Below the pieces are notes generated by a model. The model did not search any database, had not been told where the DNA came from, and was given only the letters and a program-made list of their open reading frames with translations. 64,000 bases of DNA from Ignavibacteriota bacterium (lineage in GTDB: Bacteria > Bacteroidota > Ignavibacteria > Tepidaquicellales > Tepidaquicellaceae). Shown here in pieces: positions 45,104 through 54,887 of this stretch (its first letter is position 1; every line of letters starts with the position of its first letter). The stretch lies in contig JAGQWH010000001.1 of the NCBI GenBank assembly GCA_020437545.1, positions 32,966 through 96,965 on the forward strand, in the 5' to 3' direction. A program made the position numbers and the translations under genes.

Positions 45104-46284
45104 ATCTGCTTTCTGAAATTCAAAAGAAAATAAATAATTACTCCCACCGTTCCAACTGCCGAAAAAATAAACATTACCTTAGCATCAAATGTGTACCAGA
45201 GCCAGCCTGCCAGCGAACTTGCGGCAAGTGAAAAAATACTATTCAGCCCCGAATAAAATCCAAGCGCCGTAGCAGTGTCTTTCTTATCTGAAATGTTTGT
45301 TATCCATGCTTTTGAAACGCCTTCCGTAGAGGATGCATACAGACCGTAAAGAAAAAAAATGAAGAATAAAAATCCGATACCCGGATCCATCGCCATGCTT
45401 GCGTATACTACTGCAAAAAGAACCAGTCCGATAATATAGTTGTTCTTGAATCCGATCTTATCGGCAAGTATCCCGATCGGAAAAGCCGAGAGCGCATACA
45501 CAAGATTGTAAAATATATATACAAAGATCACTTTATCATCCGGGAAGCCGAGATTTTTTACCATCAGCAGAAGGAATATGTCCGAACTGTTGAGCAGCGT
45601 AAAAGCAAATAATCCTGCAACAAGCTTTTTATACTCTTTCCCTGAAACTTTCCAGTATGACAAAAATGAAAAGAATTTTTTCTTTTCCGCTTTTGATATT
45701 GTGTGTTCGTTCGCTTTGTTTTTGTCTTTTAATACAAATGTAAAAACTACCCCTAACACCGCCGGTATGAATGCAACAAAGAAAAGCGTTCTGTATTGTT
45801 CGGGATAGAAATATAAATAGATCAAAGCAAAGACGGGACCAAGCACTGCACCGAGAGTATCCATTCCCCTGTGAAATCCGAATACCTTGGCTTTGTGTTC
45901 GGGAGTGGTTTCATCTGACAGGATCGCATCCCTCGCCGAAGTTCTGATGCCTTTTCCGAGCCTGTCAATTGTCCGTGCAAAAAATATCCATAACGGAAAT
46001 ATGAAAATTGCCATCATTGGTTTCGATATTGCGCTCATCATATATCCGGCTCTGACAAACGGAACTCTCTTTCCTGACAGGTCCGACATCTTCCCGAAAT
46101 ATCCTTTGCTCAGACCGGCTGTCGCTTCTGCAAGTCCCTCCAGAACTCCGATAAGCACAACGGAAAAGCCAATGCTCTTAAGATAGATCGGCATAATTGG
46201 ATAAAGCATTTCACTTGAAATGTCAGTAAGGAAACTGACAAAGGAGAGAATGAGAATTGACCGTGTAAGGATTTTCCTGTACAA
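45088..46284 (-). CDS. Major facilitator superfamily transporter
   Basis: The 398-residue protein has about twelve hydrophobic helices. The N-terminal half shows DISSEMLYPIMPIYLKSIG, GLSKGYFGKMSDLSGKRVPFVRAGY (in parts: KGYFGKMSDLSGKR), and RTIDRLGKGIRTSARDAILSDE, which is a signature of a well-known MFS subgroup of unknown substrate. Coding ends overlap the glycosyltransferase gene by 16 bp tail to tail. Confidence 0.92.
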   Translation of the reverse strand: MYRKILTRSILILSFVSFLTDISSEMLYPIMPIYLKSIGFSVVLIGVLEGLAEATAGLSKGYFGKMSDLSGKRVPFVRAGYMMSAISKPMMAIFIFPLWIFFARTIDRLGKGIRTSARDAILSDETTPEHKAKVFGFHRGMDTLGAVLGPVFALIYLYFYPEQYRTLFFVAFIPAVLGVVFTFVLKDKNKANEHTISKAEKKKFFSFLSYWKVSGKEYKKLVAGLFAFTLLNSSDIFLLLMVKNLGFPDDKVIFVYIFYNLVYALSAFPIGILADKIGFKNNYIIGLVLFAVVYASMAMDPGIGFLFFIFFLYGLYASSTEGVSKAWITNISDKKDTATALGFYSGLNSIFSLAASSLAGWLWYTFDAKVMFIFSAVGTVGVIIYFLLNFRKQIYSSV

Positions 46285-46459
46285 AGCGGGAAATTAGTTT
46301 ATGTAATTTGATTAAAGAGTTTGTTTTTTACAAGAGAGATTTTTGTGTTTATAAAGAATGCCGGCTGATCTGTTTTGGCGGAGTCCTGTATCTCCCAACT
46401 CCGCTACGGGAGAAAACTATATCCTCAAGTGAGTTCAGTATGAGAACGTGAAAAGAATT

Positions 46460-46671
46460 GTCATTCCCGCGAAAGCGGGAATCCAGGATGTTTGTAGATA
46501 CGAATGATTATGAATAACTAAGAAATGGAAATGAAAAGTGAATAAGTTTATATTCTTACAATTAGTCTTAAATAAATTTTAAATTTTTGAGTTCTAATTT
46601 TAATTTGTAAGTTTACAAAGAAAAGTGATTCATTCGTCAAGTTCCTGGATTCCCGCTTTCGCGGGAATGAC
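46460..46671. repeat. Pair of inverted GTCATTCCCGC hairpin repeats in the 46.3-46.7 kb gap
   Basis: A 29-bp unit reads GTCATTCCCGC-GAAA-GCGGGAATCCAGGA at 46460-46488, and its exact reverse complement lies at 46643-46671. Each is itself a hairpin: ATTCCCGC/GCGGGAAT with a four-base loop. The 154 bp between them show no gene. The rest of the gap (46285-46720) is AT-rich, with no feature that I can support. A related copy with a longer loop is at 51067-51100. Confidence 0.85.
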
Positions 46672-46720
46672 AGACTCAGAATTTTTAATTTACCGCCGGT
46701 GGAAAATATTCATTATCAAC

Positions 46721-48049
46721 TCAACGAACCAAAACCATCTTTTTAGTATTCATCTTTTCTCCATCTATAAACAAACTGTAAAAATAAACTCCGCTGTTTA
46801 AATGGCTGCCGTCAAATTCTATTTCATAATTACCCGGGTTTTGTTTTTTATTAATTAAAACAGATATTTTACTTCCCCGAATGTCATAAACTGTTAGATT
46901 TATAAAACCTGAGTTCTTTATCTCATAATTTATTTTTGTTTTGGGATTGAAAGGATTAGGATAATTCTGAGAGAGAACAAATGAACCGGGCAGCTCAAAT
47001 TCTGAATTTGAAATACTAACCAAAGTTCCGCCACCGTCAGTTGTATGGATCATTCCTGTATTGCTTGCCCAACCTAAACTGTCATTTATAAACTGAATAT
47101 TTGTATAATTAAAAATATGAATACTAGTATCGGGTATTTGATAATACCAATTTGTTCCACTGTTTGAACTTTTATATATTATTCCTCTAAATCTTCCCAT
47201 ACCAAAAGAAGCAGTTCCTCCTCCACCCCAAATATTTTTACCATCAATTGAAGAAAATTTTTCAGGCTGTGAGAAAGCAATTATACCTCCTTTCGCAGGC
47301 AAAGATTGACTTATCCAGTTAGTACCGCCATTACTTGAAAATTGTATATTGTTTTCATAACTCTCCGATATCCATCCTGTATCTGCGCTAGTAAATAAAA
47401 TGTCTCTAACATTAGAATTTGTTTGAGGAAATGTATATTGCAAATTCCAATTAACTCCACTGTTTGTTGTTTTATATAATCTTCTATGTTCATTTCCTAT
47501 CCAACCAATTTCATTATTAACAAAAAATATTCTCTGAGGATTTGCGGTAGTAAGATTTACTTGTTGAACCCAGCTCAGCCCGCCATCAGTTGTCTTAAAC
47601 ACACCGCCGTCGAAGGAATCACTACTGCATACCCAACCGGTATCTTTATTGATAAAAACTAAATCGTTAAATCTGTTAGTTGAACCAAAAGTAATATTAT
47701 TCCAGTTTGTTCCTCCATTTGTCGATTTGAATAATGTTCCGATCCCGAAACCTCCGCAGGCATAACCGGTATTTTCATTTGCAAATTGAATTGAAAGAAA
47801 ATCATTAACATTTGAGAACTGAACATTCCAATTATCTCCGCCATTAGTTGTTTTCAAAATGTATGCAGTATCAGGTGGATTTATTCTTCCATAAGTCACC
47901 GCCCACCCATTCAGACTATCCAGAAAAAATATATCATTTATATTATCATTCACAGGCAAAGTCTGCTGATACCATCCCGGCGGATTATCAGACTGGAATG
48001 TAGTCGCAAGAAACAGCAGCGCGAGTTCGAGGAGGATCAGTTTTTTCAT
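46721..48049 (-). CDS. Secreted YCF48-repeat protein with sorting tail (paralogue A)
   Basis: The 442-residue protein has a signal peptide, then several YCF48/BNR-type beta-propeller repeats of about 45 residues, each with the unit (L)KTTNGG(D/T)NWN or KSTNGGTNWN. The C-terminal 85 residues carry SQNYPNPFNPKTKINYEIK and a FlgD-like immunoglobulin end, the sorting tail for the secretion system of this lineage. It is largely identical in its first 60 and last 85 residues to the protein at 49194-50486. YCF48 itself aids photosystem II assembly, but bacterial secreted members are mostly of unknown use. Confidence 0.88.
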   Translation of the reverse strand: MKKLILLELALLFLATTFQSDNPPGWYQQTLPVNDNINDIFFLDSLNGWAVTYGRINPPDTAYILKTTNGGDNWNVQFSNVNDFLSIQFANENTGYACGGFGIGTLFKSTNGGTNWNNITFGSTNRFNDLVFINKDTGWVCSSDSFDGGVFKTTDGGLSWVQQVNLTTANPQRIFFVNNEIGWIGNEHRRLYKTTNSGVNWNLQYTFPQTNSNVRDILFTSADTGWISESYENNIQFSSNGGTNWISQSLPAKGGIIAFSQPEKFSSIDGKNIWGGGGTASFGMGRFRGIIYKSSNSGTNWYYQIPDTSIHIFNYTNIQFINDSLGWASNTGMIHTTDGGGTLVSISNSEFELPGSFVLSQNYPNPFNPKTKINYEIKNSGFINLTVYDIRGSKISVLINKKQNPGNYEIEFDGSHLNSGVYFYSLFIDGEKMNTKKMVLVR

Positions 48050-48083
48050 GTTTCCTTTTTGGGATTAATGTAAATATTAGTTT

Positions 48084-49187
48084 TCAACTTCCCGCCAGCA
48101 TTGCTTTTGCATATTGTGCCGGATAAAGTGTCTTATACATTCTGTCGAGTACATAATTCATGCAGACCTGATTTGACATACAAATATCATCATTCTTTAC
48201 TTTATTCAGCAGGTAACTGAAGTTGACCGGCGTTGTACATTCTGATATCTTTTGATCGAATCTTCCTCCGTAATTATCCTCAGAGCCGAATATATTTTCA
48301 GCCATGTCGTCATCTAAGATCAGCTTCTCAAACCATACTTCCACCTGTCCGTACCAGTACACTTTTATATCAGGATTTTCATCTGCTCTTCCGGATGATA
48401 TATTTTGATCTTTGCCAAATACTTTTTCTGAAGATACTTCCAAAGAATTTAATGATGCCAGGAAATTGAAATCCTGTAAATATTGACCGTCATATTCTCC
48501 TTTATATTTATCGGAAAAATTACTTACTGTAATCACAATGGTGTCATAAGTTCTTTTTTCCTGATCTCTGATAATGATCCCGATCACAGGTCTTTCATCC
48601 ATTACGTTAAAATCCTTTTTCCTGATCCTCATCACAGGCTTTATCTGCAGTGATGAATTATCCTGACTCCGGAATTCTTCACTAAGCAAGCTCTTTCCCG
48701 TAGCTCCGTTCTGAATGTCCTGACAGATGATCCTCGGCATTGCATTTCCTTCCGGACACTTCAGCACATTCGGACATGCGTGCAATACATTTTTTCCTTC
48801 ATCGGATTCTATTGCTCCCGATACATTCTTAAAATAATATCCTTTGTCATTTCTCTCAACTCCGGTCACAAACCTGTTGCCGCTGCATAACTTTTCAAGT
48901 GTTTCAATATCCTTGCCGGATCCTGAAACGTTATCTTTAAAATTCATTATTTCAGTCATTGCTTCAAACTCTTTCTTATAATTACCATTGATCCAGGATT
49001 CTGATCCCGGATCTCTGATCATATCCACATAATCCGGCACAATGTCTTCCTTTGAGGCATGTTTGCCTAAAATGCCGGGTCTCTGAATAAATTCAAATCC
49101 GCTCCAGATCAGATAATAAACTAAAGGAATGATTACTACCGCTATTACGAATTCAAAGACTTTATAACTTTTATTGGTATTTTTCAT
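48084..49187 (-). CDS. Hypothetical single-span membrane protein
   Basis: The 367-residue protein has one N-terminal transmembrane helix (about 12-31, FVIAVVIIPLVYYLIWSGF) and a large extracytoplasmic domain without recognised motif. Cysteines occur in pairs (HACPNVLKCPEGN, IICQDI, ECTTPV, DICMSNQVCMNY), suggesting disulfides outside the cytoplasm. No family is known to me. It is enclosed by two closely related YCF48-repeat genes on the same strand (gaps 34 and 6 bp). Confidence 0.6.
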   Translation of the reverse strand: MKNTNKSYKVFEFVIAVVIIPLVYYLIWSGFEFIQRPGILGKHASKEDIVPDYVDMIRDPGSESWINGNYKKEFEAMTEIMNFKDNVSGSGKDIETLEKLCSGNRFVTGVERNDKGYYFKNVSGAIESDEGKNVLHACPNVLKCPEGNAMPRIICQDIQNGATGKSLLSEEFRSQDNSSLQIKPVMRIRKKDFNVMDERPVIGIIIRDQEKRTYDTIVITVSNFSDKYKGEYDGQYLQDFNFLASLNSLEVSSEKVFGKDQNISSGRADENPDIKVYWYGQVEVWFEKLILDDDMAENIFGSEDNYGGRFDQKISECTTPVNFSYLLNKVKNDDICMSNQVCMNYVLDRMYKTLYPAQYAKAMLAGS

Positions 49188-49193
49188 GATCTA

Positions 49194-50486
49194 TTATTTT
49201 ATAAGAAGCATGCTCCTTGTTTCAGAAAAAACATCATCAGACTTTTCGTCTGTTACAAGTATTTTGTAAAAATAAACTCCGCTGTTTAAATGGCTGCCGT
49301 CAAATTCCGTTTCATAATTACCCGGGTTTTGTTTTTTATTAATTAAAACAGATATTTTACTTCCCCGAATGTCATAAACTGTAAGATTTATAAATCCTGC
49401 TTTCTTTATCTCATAATTTATTTTTGTTTTAGGATTGAAAGGATTGGGATAATTTTGAGATAAAGTAAAATTATCAATTGTAAGTAAATTTGTTTCACTT
49501 ATTTCTGTGAGTATTATTTTTCCTCCTCCATCATTTGTATGCATAATCGGACCAGCCCAGGCATTTAAAGTATCATTTTTTAAAACTGAAATTAAATTAC
49601 CACTTCCGATAGGTGTGTTTTGATATCCCCAATTTTTGCCACCATTAGTTGATTTCATAACTTTGAAAGAAGAATATGTACCGGCATATCCAATAGAATC
49701 ATTTACAAACTTTAAATCAAATCCCCCAATTGTATTACCTGTTGAATTTATCCAATTAACGCCTCCGTTTGTTGTATAACTTACTCCAATAATACTCCCG
49801 GTTGTACCCCCTCTTACCCATCCATTTTGATCGTTTATAAAAAAAATTGCTTCAATGCTTGCTATAGAAGTATACTGCAAATTCCAATTCACTCCGCTGT
49901 TCGTTGTTTTATATAATCTCCCATGTTCATTTCCTATCCAACCAATTTCATTATTAACAAAAAATATTTTTTGAGGATTTGCGGTAGTAAGATTTACTTG
50001 TTGAACCCAGCTCAGCCCTCCATCAGTTGTCTTAAATACACCGCCGTCGAAAGGATCACTACTGCAAACCCAGCCTGTATCTTGATTGATAAAATTCAAA
50101 TCGGATTTCCATGTGAAGGTCAACACATTAAGAATTTCCCAATTTACACCACCATTTGTCGATTTAAATAATTCCGGACCTGGACCTATACCGCAAGCAT
50201 ATCCAATAGCTGAATCAGTAAATTGTATAGTCTTAAATTGAACAAAAGTCTTATAATTGATTTCCCAATTATTTCCACCATTTGTTGTACTTAGAATGTA
50301 ACTGGTATCCGAACTTACACCTTGGTAATCTGTCACCGCCCACCCATTCAGACTATCCAAAAAGAATATATCATTTATATTATCATTCACAGGCAAAGTC
50401 TGCTGATACCATCCCGGCGGATTATCAGATTGGAATGTAGTCGCAAGAAACAGCAGCGCGAGTTCGAGGAGGATCAGTTTTTTCAT
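49194..50486 (-). CDS. Secreted YCF48-repeat protein with sorting tail (paralogue B)
   Basis: I start at the ATG at 50486, since the protein then begins with exactly the same signal peptide (MKKLILLELALLFLATTF) as paralogue A. The 430 residues carry YCF48/BNR repeats with STTNGGNNWEI and KSTNGGVNWEI units, then SQNYPNPFNPKTKINYEIK and a sorting end. Its first 56 residues, a central block around QQVNLTTANPQKIFFVNNEIGWIGNEHG (in parts), and the tail are nearly identical to paralogue A, while the rest has diverged. This is the pattern of a recent tandem duplication with mixed divergence. Its stop lies 6 bp from the start of the membrane protein gene. Confidence 0.87.
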   Translation of the reverse strand: MKKLILLELALLFLATTFQSDNPPGWYQQTLPVNDNINDIFFLDSLNGWAVTDYQGVSSDTSYILSTTNGGNNWEINYKTFVQFKTIQFTDSAIGYACGIGPGPELFKSTNGGVNWEILNVLTFTWKSDLNFINQDTGWVCSSDPFDGGVFKTTDGGLSWVQQVNLTTANPQKIFFVNNEIGWIGNEHGRLYKTTNSGVNWNLQYTSIASIEAIFFINDQNGWVRGGTTGSIIGVSYTTNGGVNWINSTGNTIGGFDLKFVNDSIGYAGTYSSFKVMKSTNGGKNWGYQNTPIGSGNLISVLKNDTLNAWAGPIMHTNDGGGKIILTEISETNLLTIDNFTLSQNYPNPFNPKTKINYEIKKAGFINLTVYDIRGSKISVLINKKQNPGNYETEFDGSHLNSGVYFYKILVTDEKSDDVFSETRSMLLIK

Positions 50487-50559
50487 GTTGTGTATCCTGT
50501 TCAATTATGCATTACGGTAACGTATAAAACAAATCGCTGAGAATCAATTTCGAAATCAG

Positions 50560-50615
50560 TTAGTAGTTAGTAGTTAGTAGTTAGTAGTTAATAGTTAATA
50601 GTTAGTAGTTAATAG
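50560..50615. repeat. 7-bp tandem array TTAGTAG / TTAATAG
   Basis: Eight head-to-tail units (five TTAGTAG and three TTAATAG) lie just upstream of the YCF48 gene in minus-strand terms. Confidence 0.95.
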
Positions 50616-50628
50616 TTTTAATTAATAC

Positions 50629-50958
50629 CCGTCCCGGAGGGACGGAATGTCGGTTGCATAATAATTAAATTTATGCCCGTCCCGTAGGGACGGAATATCG
50701 GTAGCAATATAATACAAGTAATATAATACAAGAAAAAACCGTCCCGTAGGGATGGAATGTCGGTAGCAATATAATAAAATTAATGCCCGTCCCGTAGGGA
50801 CGGAATATCGGTAGCAATATAATACAAGAAAAAACAGTCCCGTAGGGACGACATATTCTCTTTGTCAATCAGTTAATTTCCATTTTATAAAAAATCTTCC
50901 CGTAGGGAAGACGTATTGGTAGCAATGTAAAGTAATAATAACAATCCCGTAGGGATTG
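50629..50958. repeat. Seven-copy hairpin array centred on CCCGTAGGG
   Basis: Hairpins lie at 50629-50645, 50677-50693, 50739-50755, 50787-50803, 50837-50849, 50895-50911 and 50942-50958. Each has a GTA (once GGA) loop and a 5-7 bp stem. Stems differ but stay paired: CCGTCCC/GGGACGG, TCTTCCC/GGGAAGA and CAATCCC/GGGATTG. Spacer sequence GGAATATCGGTAGCAATATA also recurs. The array fills the middle of the 887-bp gap at 50487-51373. A GTCATTCCCGC-type hairpin at 51067-51100 is nearby; the remainder shows nothing I can name. Confidence 0.93.
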
Positions 50959-51066
50959 CGTGTTCTCTGTTCTTCTAGTCAGAGTGTAGACTGTTGATAG
51001 TAAATTTGGAAATAAGGTAGTTATTGAAGTTTTATTTGTATTAAAGAATAAAGTATTTATTCAATT

Positions 51067-51100
51067 CCTGGATTCCCGCTCAAAAGATTGCGGGAATGAC
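51067..51100. repeat. CCTGGATTCCCGC hairpin, long-loop relative of the 46.5 kb repeat
   Basis: The sequence starts CCTGGATTCCCGC and ends GCGGGAATGAC around a 10-base TCAAAAGATT loop, in the same orientation as the copy at 46643-46671. Confidence 0.8.
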
Positions 51101-51373
51101 AATCCGCCACGGCGGAGGGGGAGGGCAATTTTCAATGTTCAGTAATTATTTATTAAATCCCATGAATACAGTAATACGTAACTCGTAACTTTTAACTTGT
51201 AATCTGCAATTCCTTTTTCGTAACTTGGACAAATGCAGTGTCTTTGATCCGCCGCGGCGGATTTGAGGCAGAAAAATATGAATGTTCACTCTGCAAAGTT
51301 TTTTCTCTAACCTTTCAAAAACAAATTATTCTTTTTATTTTACATTAAACACTTATTGAAAACCGAAAAATTT

Positions 51374-52363
51374 ATGAGCAACCAATCAGACACATTATCA
51401 AAAAATTCCCTGAATATCAAAGGGATCGGACAAATTGATCTTTCTCTCGATCTTGAAGCCGAGATCAAAAAATTAAAAAAGGAAATGAATGCCGTCATAC
51501 TGGCGCATTATTATCAGGAATCCGAAATTCAGGATCTAGCTGATTTTATAGGCGACAGTCTGCAGCTTTCACAGCAGGCAGCAAAAACGGATGCTGATGT
51601 AATTGTCTTTGCAGGAGTTCATTTCATGGCGGAGACGGCCAAGATACTGAATCCTCATAAGCTCGTGCTGCTTCCGGATCTAGATGCCGGATGCTCGCTT
51701 GCCGAAGGCTGCCCCGCGCCGTTATTGCAAAAATTCAAAGATCAGAATCCTGATCATCTTCTTATAAGTTATATCAACTGTTCGGCAGACGTAAAAGCAA
51801 TGTCGGATATTATCTGCACTTCTTCCAATGCGGTGAAGATAGTTAATCAGATCCCGAAAGAGCAGAAGATCATGTTTGCGCCTGACAGGAATCTCGGAAG
51901 ATATGTAATTAAAAAATCGGGACGTGATATGCTTCTCTGGCAGGGAGCCTGTATAGTACACGAGACGTTCAGTGAAAAGAAAATCACTCAGCTTAAATTT
52001 CAGAATCCGAAAGCGCTCATCATAGCACATCCCGAATGTGAAGAGGCGGTATTGAATAATGCGGATTATATTGGTTCGACAAGCGGACTGCTGAAGTTTG
52101 TTTCGGAATCAGAGTCAGATGAATTCATAGTCGCCACCGAACCGGGGATCATTCATCAGATGCTTCTGAAAAATCCCGGAAAGAAATTCATCCCCGCGCC
52201 GCCTGAGAACAGCTGCAACTGTAACGAATGCCCGTACATGAAACTCAACACTCTGGAAAAACTGTATCTCTGTATGCGGGACAAAACTCCCGAGATCACA
52301 CTTGATGCTGACATTATGAAAAGAGCATTAAAACCGCTGCAGAGAATGCTCGAAATGAGCTGA
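51374..52363 (+). CDS. nadA: Quinolinate synthase A
   Basis: I take the ATG at 51374; an in-frame TTG at 51356 adds six residues and is less likely. The protein has the NadA pattern: [28 protein letters not shown] (in parts, ILAHYYQ and [10 protein letters not shown]), [19 protein letters not shown], and three cysteine ligands for a [4Fe-4S] cluster in [20 protein letters not shown] and NCNECPYMK. It makes quinolinate from iminoaspartate and dihydroxyacetone phosphate for NAD synthesis. No nadB or nadC is in the window. Confidence 0.95.
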   Translation: MSNQSDTLSKNSLNIKGIGQIDLSLDLEAEIKKLKKEMNAVILAHYYQESEIQDLADFIGDSLQLSQQAAKTDADVIVFAGVHFMAETAKILNPHKLVLLPDLDAGCSLAEGCPAPLLQKFKDQNPDHLLISYINCSADVKAMSDIICTSSNAVKIVNQIPKEQKIMFAPDRNLGRYVIKKSGRDMLLWQGACIVHETFSEKKITQLKFQNPKALIIAHPECEEAVLNNADYIGSTSGLLKFVSESESDEFIVATEPGIIHQMLLKNPGKKFIPAPPENSCNCNECPYMKLNTLEKLYLCMRDKTPEITLDADIMKRALKPLQRMLEMS

Positions 52364-52459
52364 ACAGTTCTGTCGAATCTGCAGCCACGGACGTGTATTA
52401 TTCCATTCCCAAACAGTTCGCAGAGTCTGATCGGTAAATGTACGGATCACGTTTCAGTC

Positions 52460-52930
52460 TTATTTCCACGAACCCTGAAGCTTTCTGATAAAGATTATCT
52501 GACCTGTATGATATGCATTATGAATATTGATATTTGAAAGGACCGTATACCAGTTGTCTTCTCTGTCCTTACCGGATAAACTTTGCAGCTTTTCATCAGT
52601 TGCATTTTCAATAGCAATACGGAAATCTGAAAAGACATTATTCAGCTTTTTTAATTCCGATTCCCAGTCTGAAGGATTCAGATCAAAGGTCGGATCTTCA
52701 CCGCCGATATTTACGGGAGGTAATGGCTCCCCGATAAACCGCATTAAATATCTTTCGTTCCAGAATATAAGATGCCTTACAAGCTGTATTATGGAATGGT
52801 TTGCGTTTCCGTCTTTCCACTTAGCCTGATCGGGCGTAAGATCTTCAAGTGATTTTGTAAGCGGGATGAACCAGTTCTCTGAGTTAAAGCAAGCATCGAA
52901 CTGATCCAAGATTAATTCTTTTGCTGTCAT
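52460..52930 (-). CDS. DinB family metal-binding protein
   Basis: The 156-residue protein is a DinB/YfiT four-helix bundle. The metal-binding histidines of the family can be placed in VRHLIFWNERYLM and HNAYHTGQIIFIRKLQGSW. Members are putative thiol-dependent transferases or are of unknown role. It is convergent to nadA. Confidence 0.85.
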   Translation of the reverse strand: MTAKELILDQFDACFNSENWFIPLTKSLEDLTPDQAKWKDGNANHSIIQLVRHLIFWNERYLMRFIGEPLPPVNIGGEDPTFDLNPSDWESELKKLNNVFSDFRIAIENATDEKLQSLSGKDREDNWYTVLSNINIHNAYHTGQIIFIRKLQGSWK

Positions 52931-53068
52931 AAAATTATTATTAATATGTTTTTATTGTAAAGAGTCTGTGAATTTAGTTATCTTCAAGCCATTGAGGCGG
53001 CTCACACCCCGGAACTGAAATTGATCATCACTGAGATCCTTTAAAATAATTACAAATCTTTTTTAAAA

Positions 53069-54037
53069 TTAATGATCTCTGGTGCTGACGAATTTGACAA
53101 ACTCAAGAAGGGATTCTTTTACTTCATTGTCTTTAAAGTCTTTGATTGATTTAATGGCTTCTTCAGAATATTCCTCAACTTTCTTTTCGGAATATTCCAC
53201 ACCTCCGTATTTTATAACAAATTCAAAAACTTCATCAAACTTCTTAGTCCGGTCACTTTTGATAAGTTTCATTATCTGTGCAGATTCTTTCTTAGGAGCA
53301 TTTCGGAGAGAGACTATAAGCGGGAGTGTGAACTTTTTTTCTTTAAGATCATTGCCTGTGGATTTGCCGAGAAGTTTTTTTCTGCCTGTGTAATCGAGTA
53401 TATCATCTCTGAGCTGGAATGCAATACCGATATTTTCACCGAAGACACCGAGTTTTTCCACATCGGATTTATTCTTTGCAGTGCTGAGAGCTCCGAGTTT
53501 GCAGCAGGTCTTGATAAGCGAAGCGGTCTTGTCTGAGATTACCTTAAAATAGGTTTCTTCCGAAGCATCGAAATTTCTTGCCTTCTGAATCTGAAGAAGT
53601 TCTCCTTCAGACATTCTTCTCACAGCTTCTGAAGTAAGCTGAAGGAAATCGTATTCATTGTTTTCAAGAGATATGAGCAAACCTTTGGATAACAGGTAAT
53701 CACCTATCAGCACAGAGGCTTTGTTTTTCCAGACGGCATTTATGGAAGCGATGCCTCTTCGTGTCTTTGCTTCATCAACTACATCATCGTGTATAAGAGT
53801 CGCTGTATGCAAAAGCTCTACCAAATTTGCAGCAATGTAAGTTCTTGGATTTATCTCCCCGCACAGTTTAGCCGATAAAAGCACAAGTATCGGACGGATC
53901 TGTTTACCTTTTTGTTTTAAAATATATTTAGTGATGAGATCTATAAGCGCAACTTTTGATTTGAGTACACTTGAAAACTGCTTTTCAAATGCAGCAAGTT
54001 CGGATGTGATCGGTGCGGATATTTTTTTTAAATTCAA
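53069..54037 (-). CDS. Polyprenyl diphosphate synthase (long-chain, trans type)
   Basis: The 322-residue protein has the two aspartate-rich motifs of trans-prenyl synthases: LIHDDVVDEAKTRRG and FQLRDDILDYTG. The KGKQIRP and GKSTGNDLKEKK segments also match. It builds a linear polyprenyl chain from isopentenyl diphosphate, likely for quinone side chains; the length cannot be read here. It lies 11 bp downstream of tatC. Confidence 0.9.
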   Translation of the reverse strand: MNLKKISAPITSELAAFEKQFSSVLKSKVALIDLITKYILKQKGKQIRPILVLLSAKLCGEINPRTYIAANLVELLHTATLIHDDVVDEAKTRRGIASINAVWKNKASVLIGDYLLSKGLLISLENNEYDFLQLTSEAVRRMSEGELLQIQKARNFDASEETYFKVISDKTASLIKTCCKLGALSTAKNKSDVEKLGVFGENIGIAFQLRDDILDYTGRKKLLGKSTGNDLKEKKFTLPLIVSLRNAPKKESAQIMKLIKSDRTKKFDEVFEFVIKYGGVEYSEKKVEEYSEEAIKSIKDFKDNEVKESLLEFVKFVSTRDH

Positions 54038-54048
54038 ACTTATAAAAT

Positions 54049-54864
54049 TTATTTAGCTGTCTTCTTCTGTGATATTTTGCAAATAATTATACTTATTTCG
54101 TATAGAACAAACAGCGGTCCGGCTAACAGAAGCTGACTTGTAATATCAGGACTTGGTGTCAGTATTCCGGCTATAAGTAAAATTAATATGATAGCATGTT
54201 TCCTGTATTTTTTCATAAAATCCGGTTTGAGAATCCCGATCTTTGAAAGAAAGAAAGATACCATCGGAAGTTCGAACACCAGACCTGCTGCCAGCATAGT
54301 CGAAATTATGAAACTGAAATATTCATCTACTGCAATAATATTATCGATAACGGACGAACCGAAATTTGCAAAGAACTCCAGTGCAGTCGGAAGCATTACA
54401 AAATAAGCAAATACTATCCCTGAAAGAAAACAAATACTCGAATATATGACAATGCTTTTTATGTATTTACTCTCAGAAGGTTTTAGAGCCGGTTCGATGA
54501 ATTTCCAGAACTGATAAATGATATTAGGTATGCTGAGAATAATACCTCCGACGATTATAACTTCCATATACAATGAAAACTGTCCGAAAGGTTTGATGTT
54601 CTGCAGCTTTAAAGGCGGTGTCGTCTGTTGAGCAGGAAGCAGCAATACGTTATCCATTATCCAGGTGATGAATATTCCGACTATTATTCCTCCTATAACT
54701 ACTCCTATTGCCGATCTGATCAGTCTCCATCTGAATTCTTCCAGATGTTCAAGAAAGGTCATTTCACCTTCCTCATCCGAATTAACTGAATTGAAATCGT
54801 TTTCTGATTCAGGATCTGAATGATTATCCTCGGTATCTTTTATTTCTTTTATATCAGAGATCAT
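54049..54864 (-). CDS. tatC: Sec-independent protein translocase subunit TatC
   Basis: The 271-residue protein has an acidic N-terminal extension of about 35 residues and then the TatC core: TFLEHLEEFRWRLIRSAIG, six transmembrane helices and FELPMVSFFLSKIGILKPDFM. TatC recognises twin-arginine signal peptides, such as the one on the dioxygenase at 8.6 kb. TatA is not found in this window. The gene is between glyA and the polyprenyl synthase. Confidence 0.94.
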   Translation of the reverse strand: MISDIKEIKDTEDNHSDPESENDFNSVNSDEEGEMTFLEHLEEFRWRLIRSAIGVVIGGIIVGIFITWIMDNVLLLPAQQTTPPLKLQNIKPFGQFSLYMEVIIVGGIILSIPNIIYQFWKFIEPALKPSESKYIKSIVIYSSICFLSGIVFAYFVMLPTALEFFANFGSSVIDNIIAVDEYFSFIISTMLAAGLVFELPMVSFFLSKIGILKPDFMKKYRKHAIILILLIAGILTPSPDITSQLLLAGPLFVLYEISIIICKISQKKTAK

Positions 54865-54887
54865 AATTCAGCAAACAGAATTTTTAA

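Noticed and set aside
50671..50868. A 65-residue minus-strand reading frame with repeated RPYGT
   Set aside because: It is only the CCCGTAGGG hairpin array read in one frame; no start signal or homologous protein is credible.
50629..50958. CRISPR array
   Set aside because: Units are short hairpins with changing stems and repeated spacers, and there are no cas genes. This is not a CRISPR layout.
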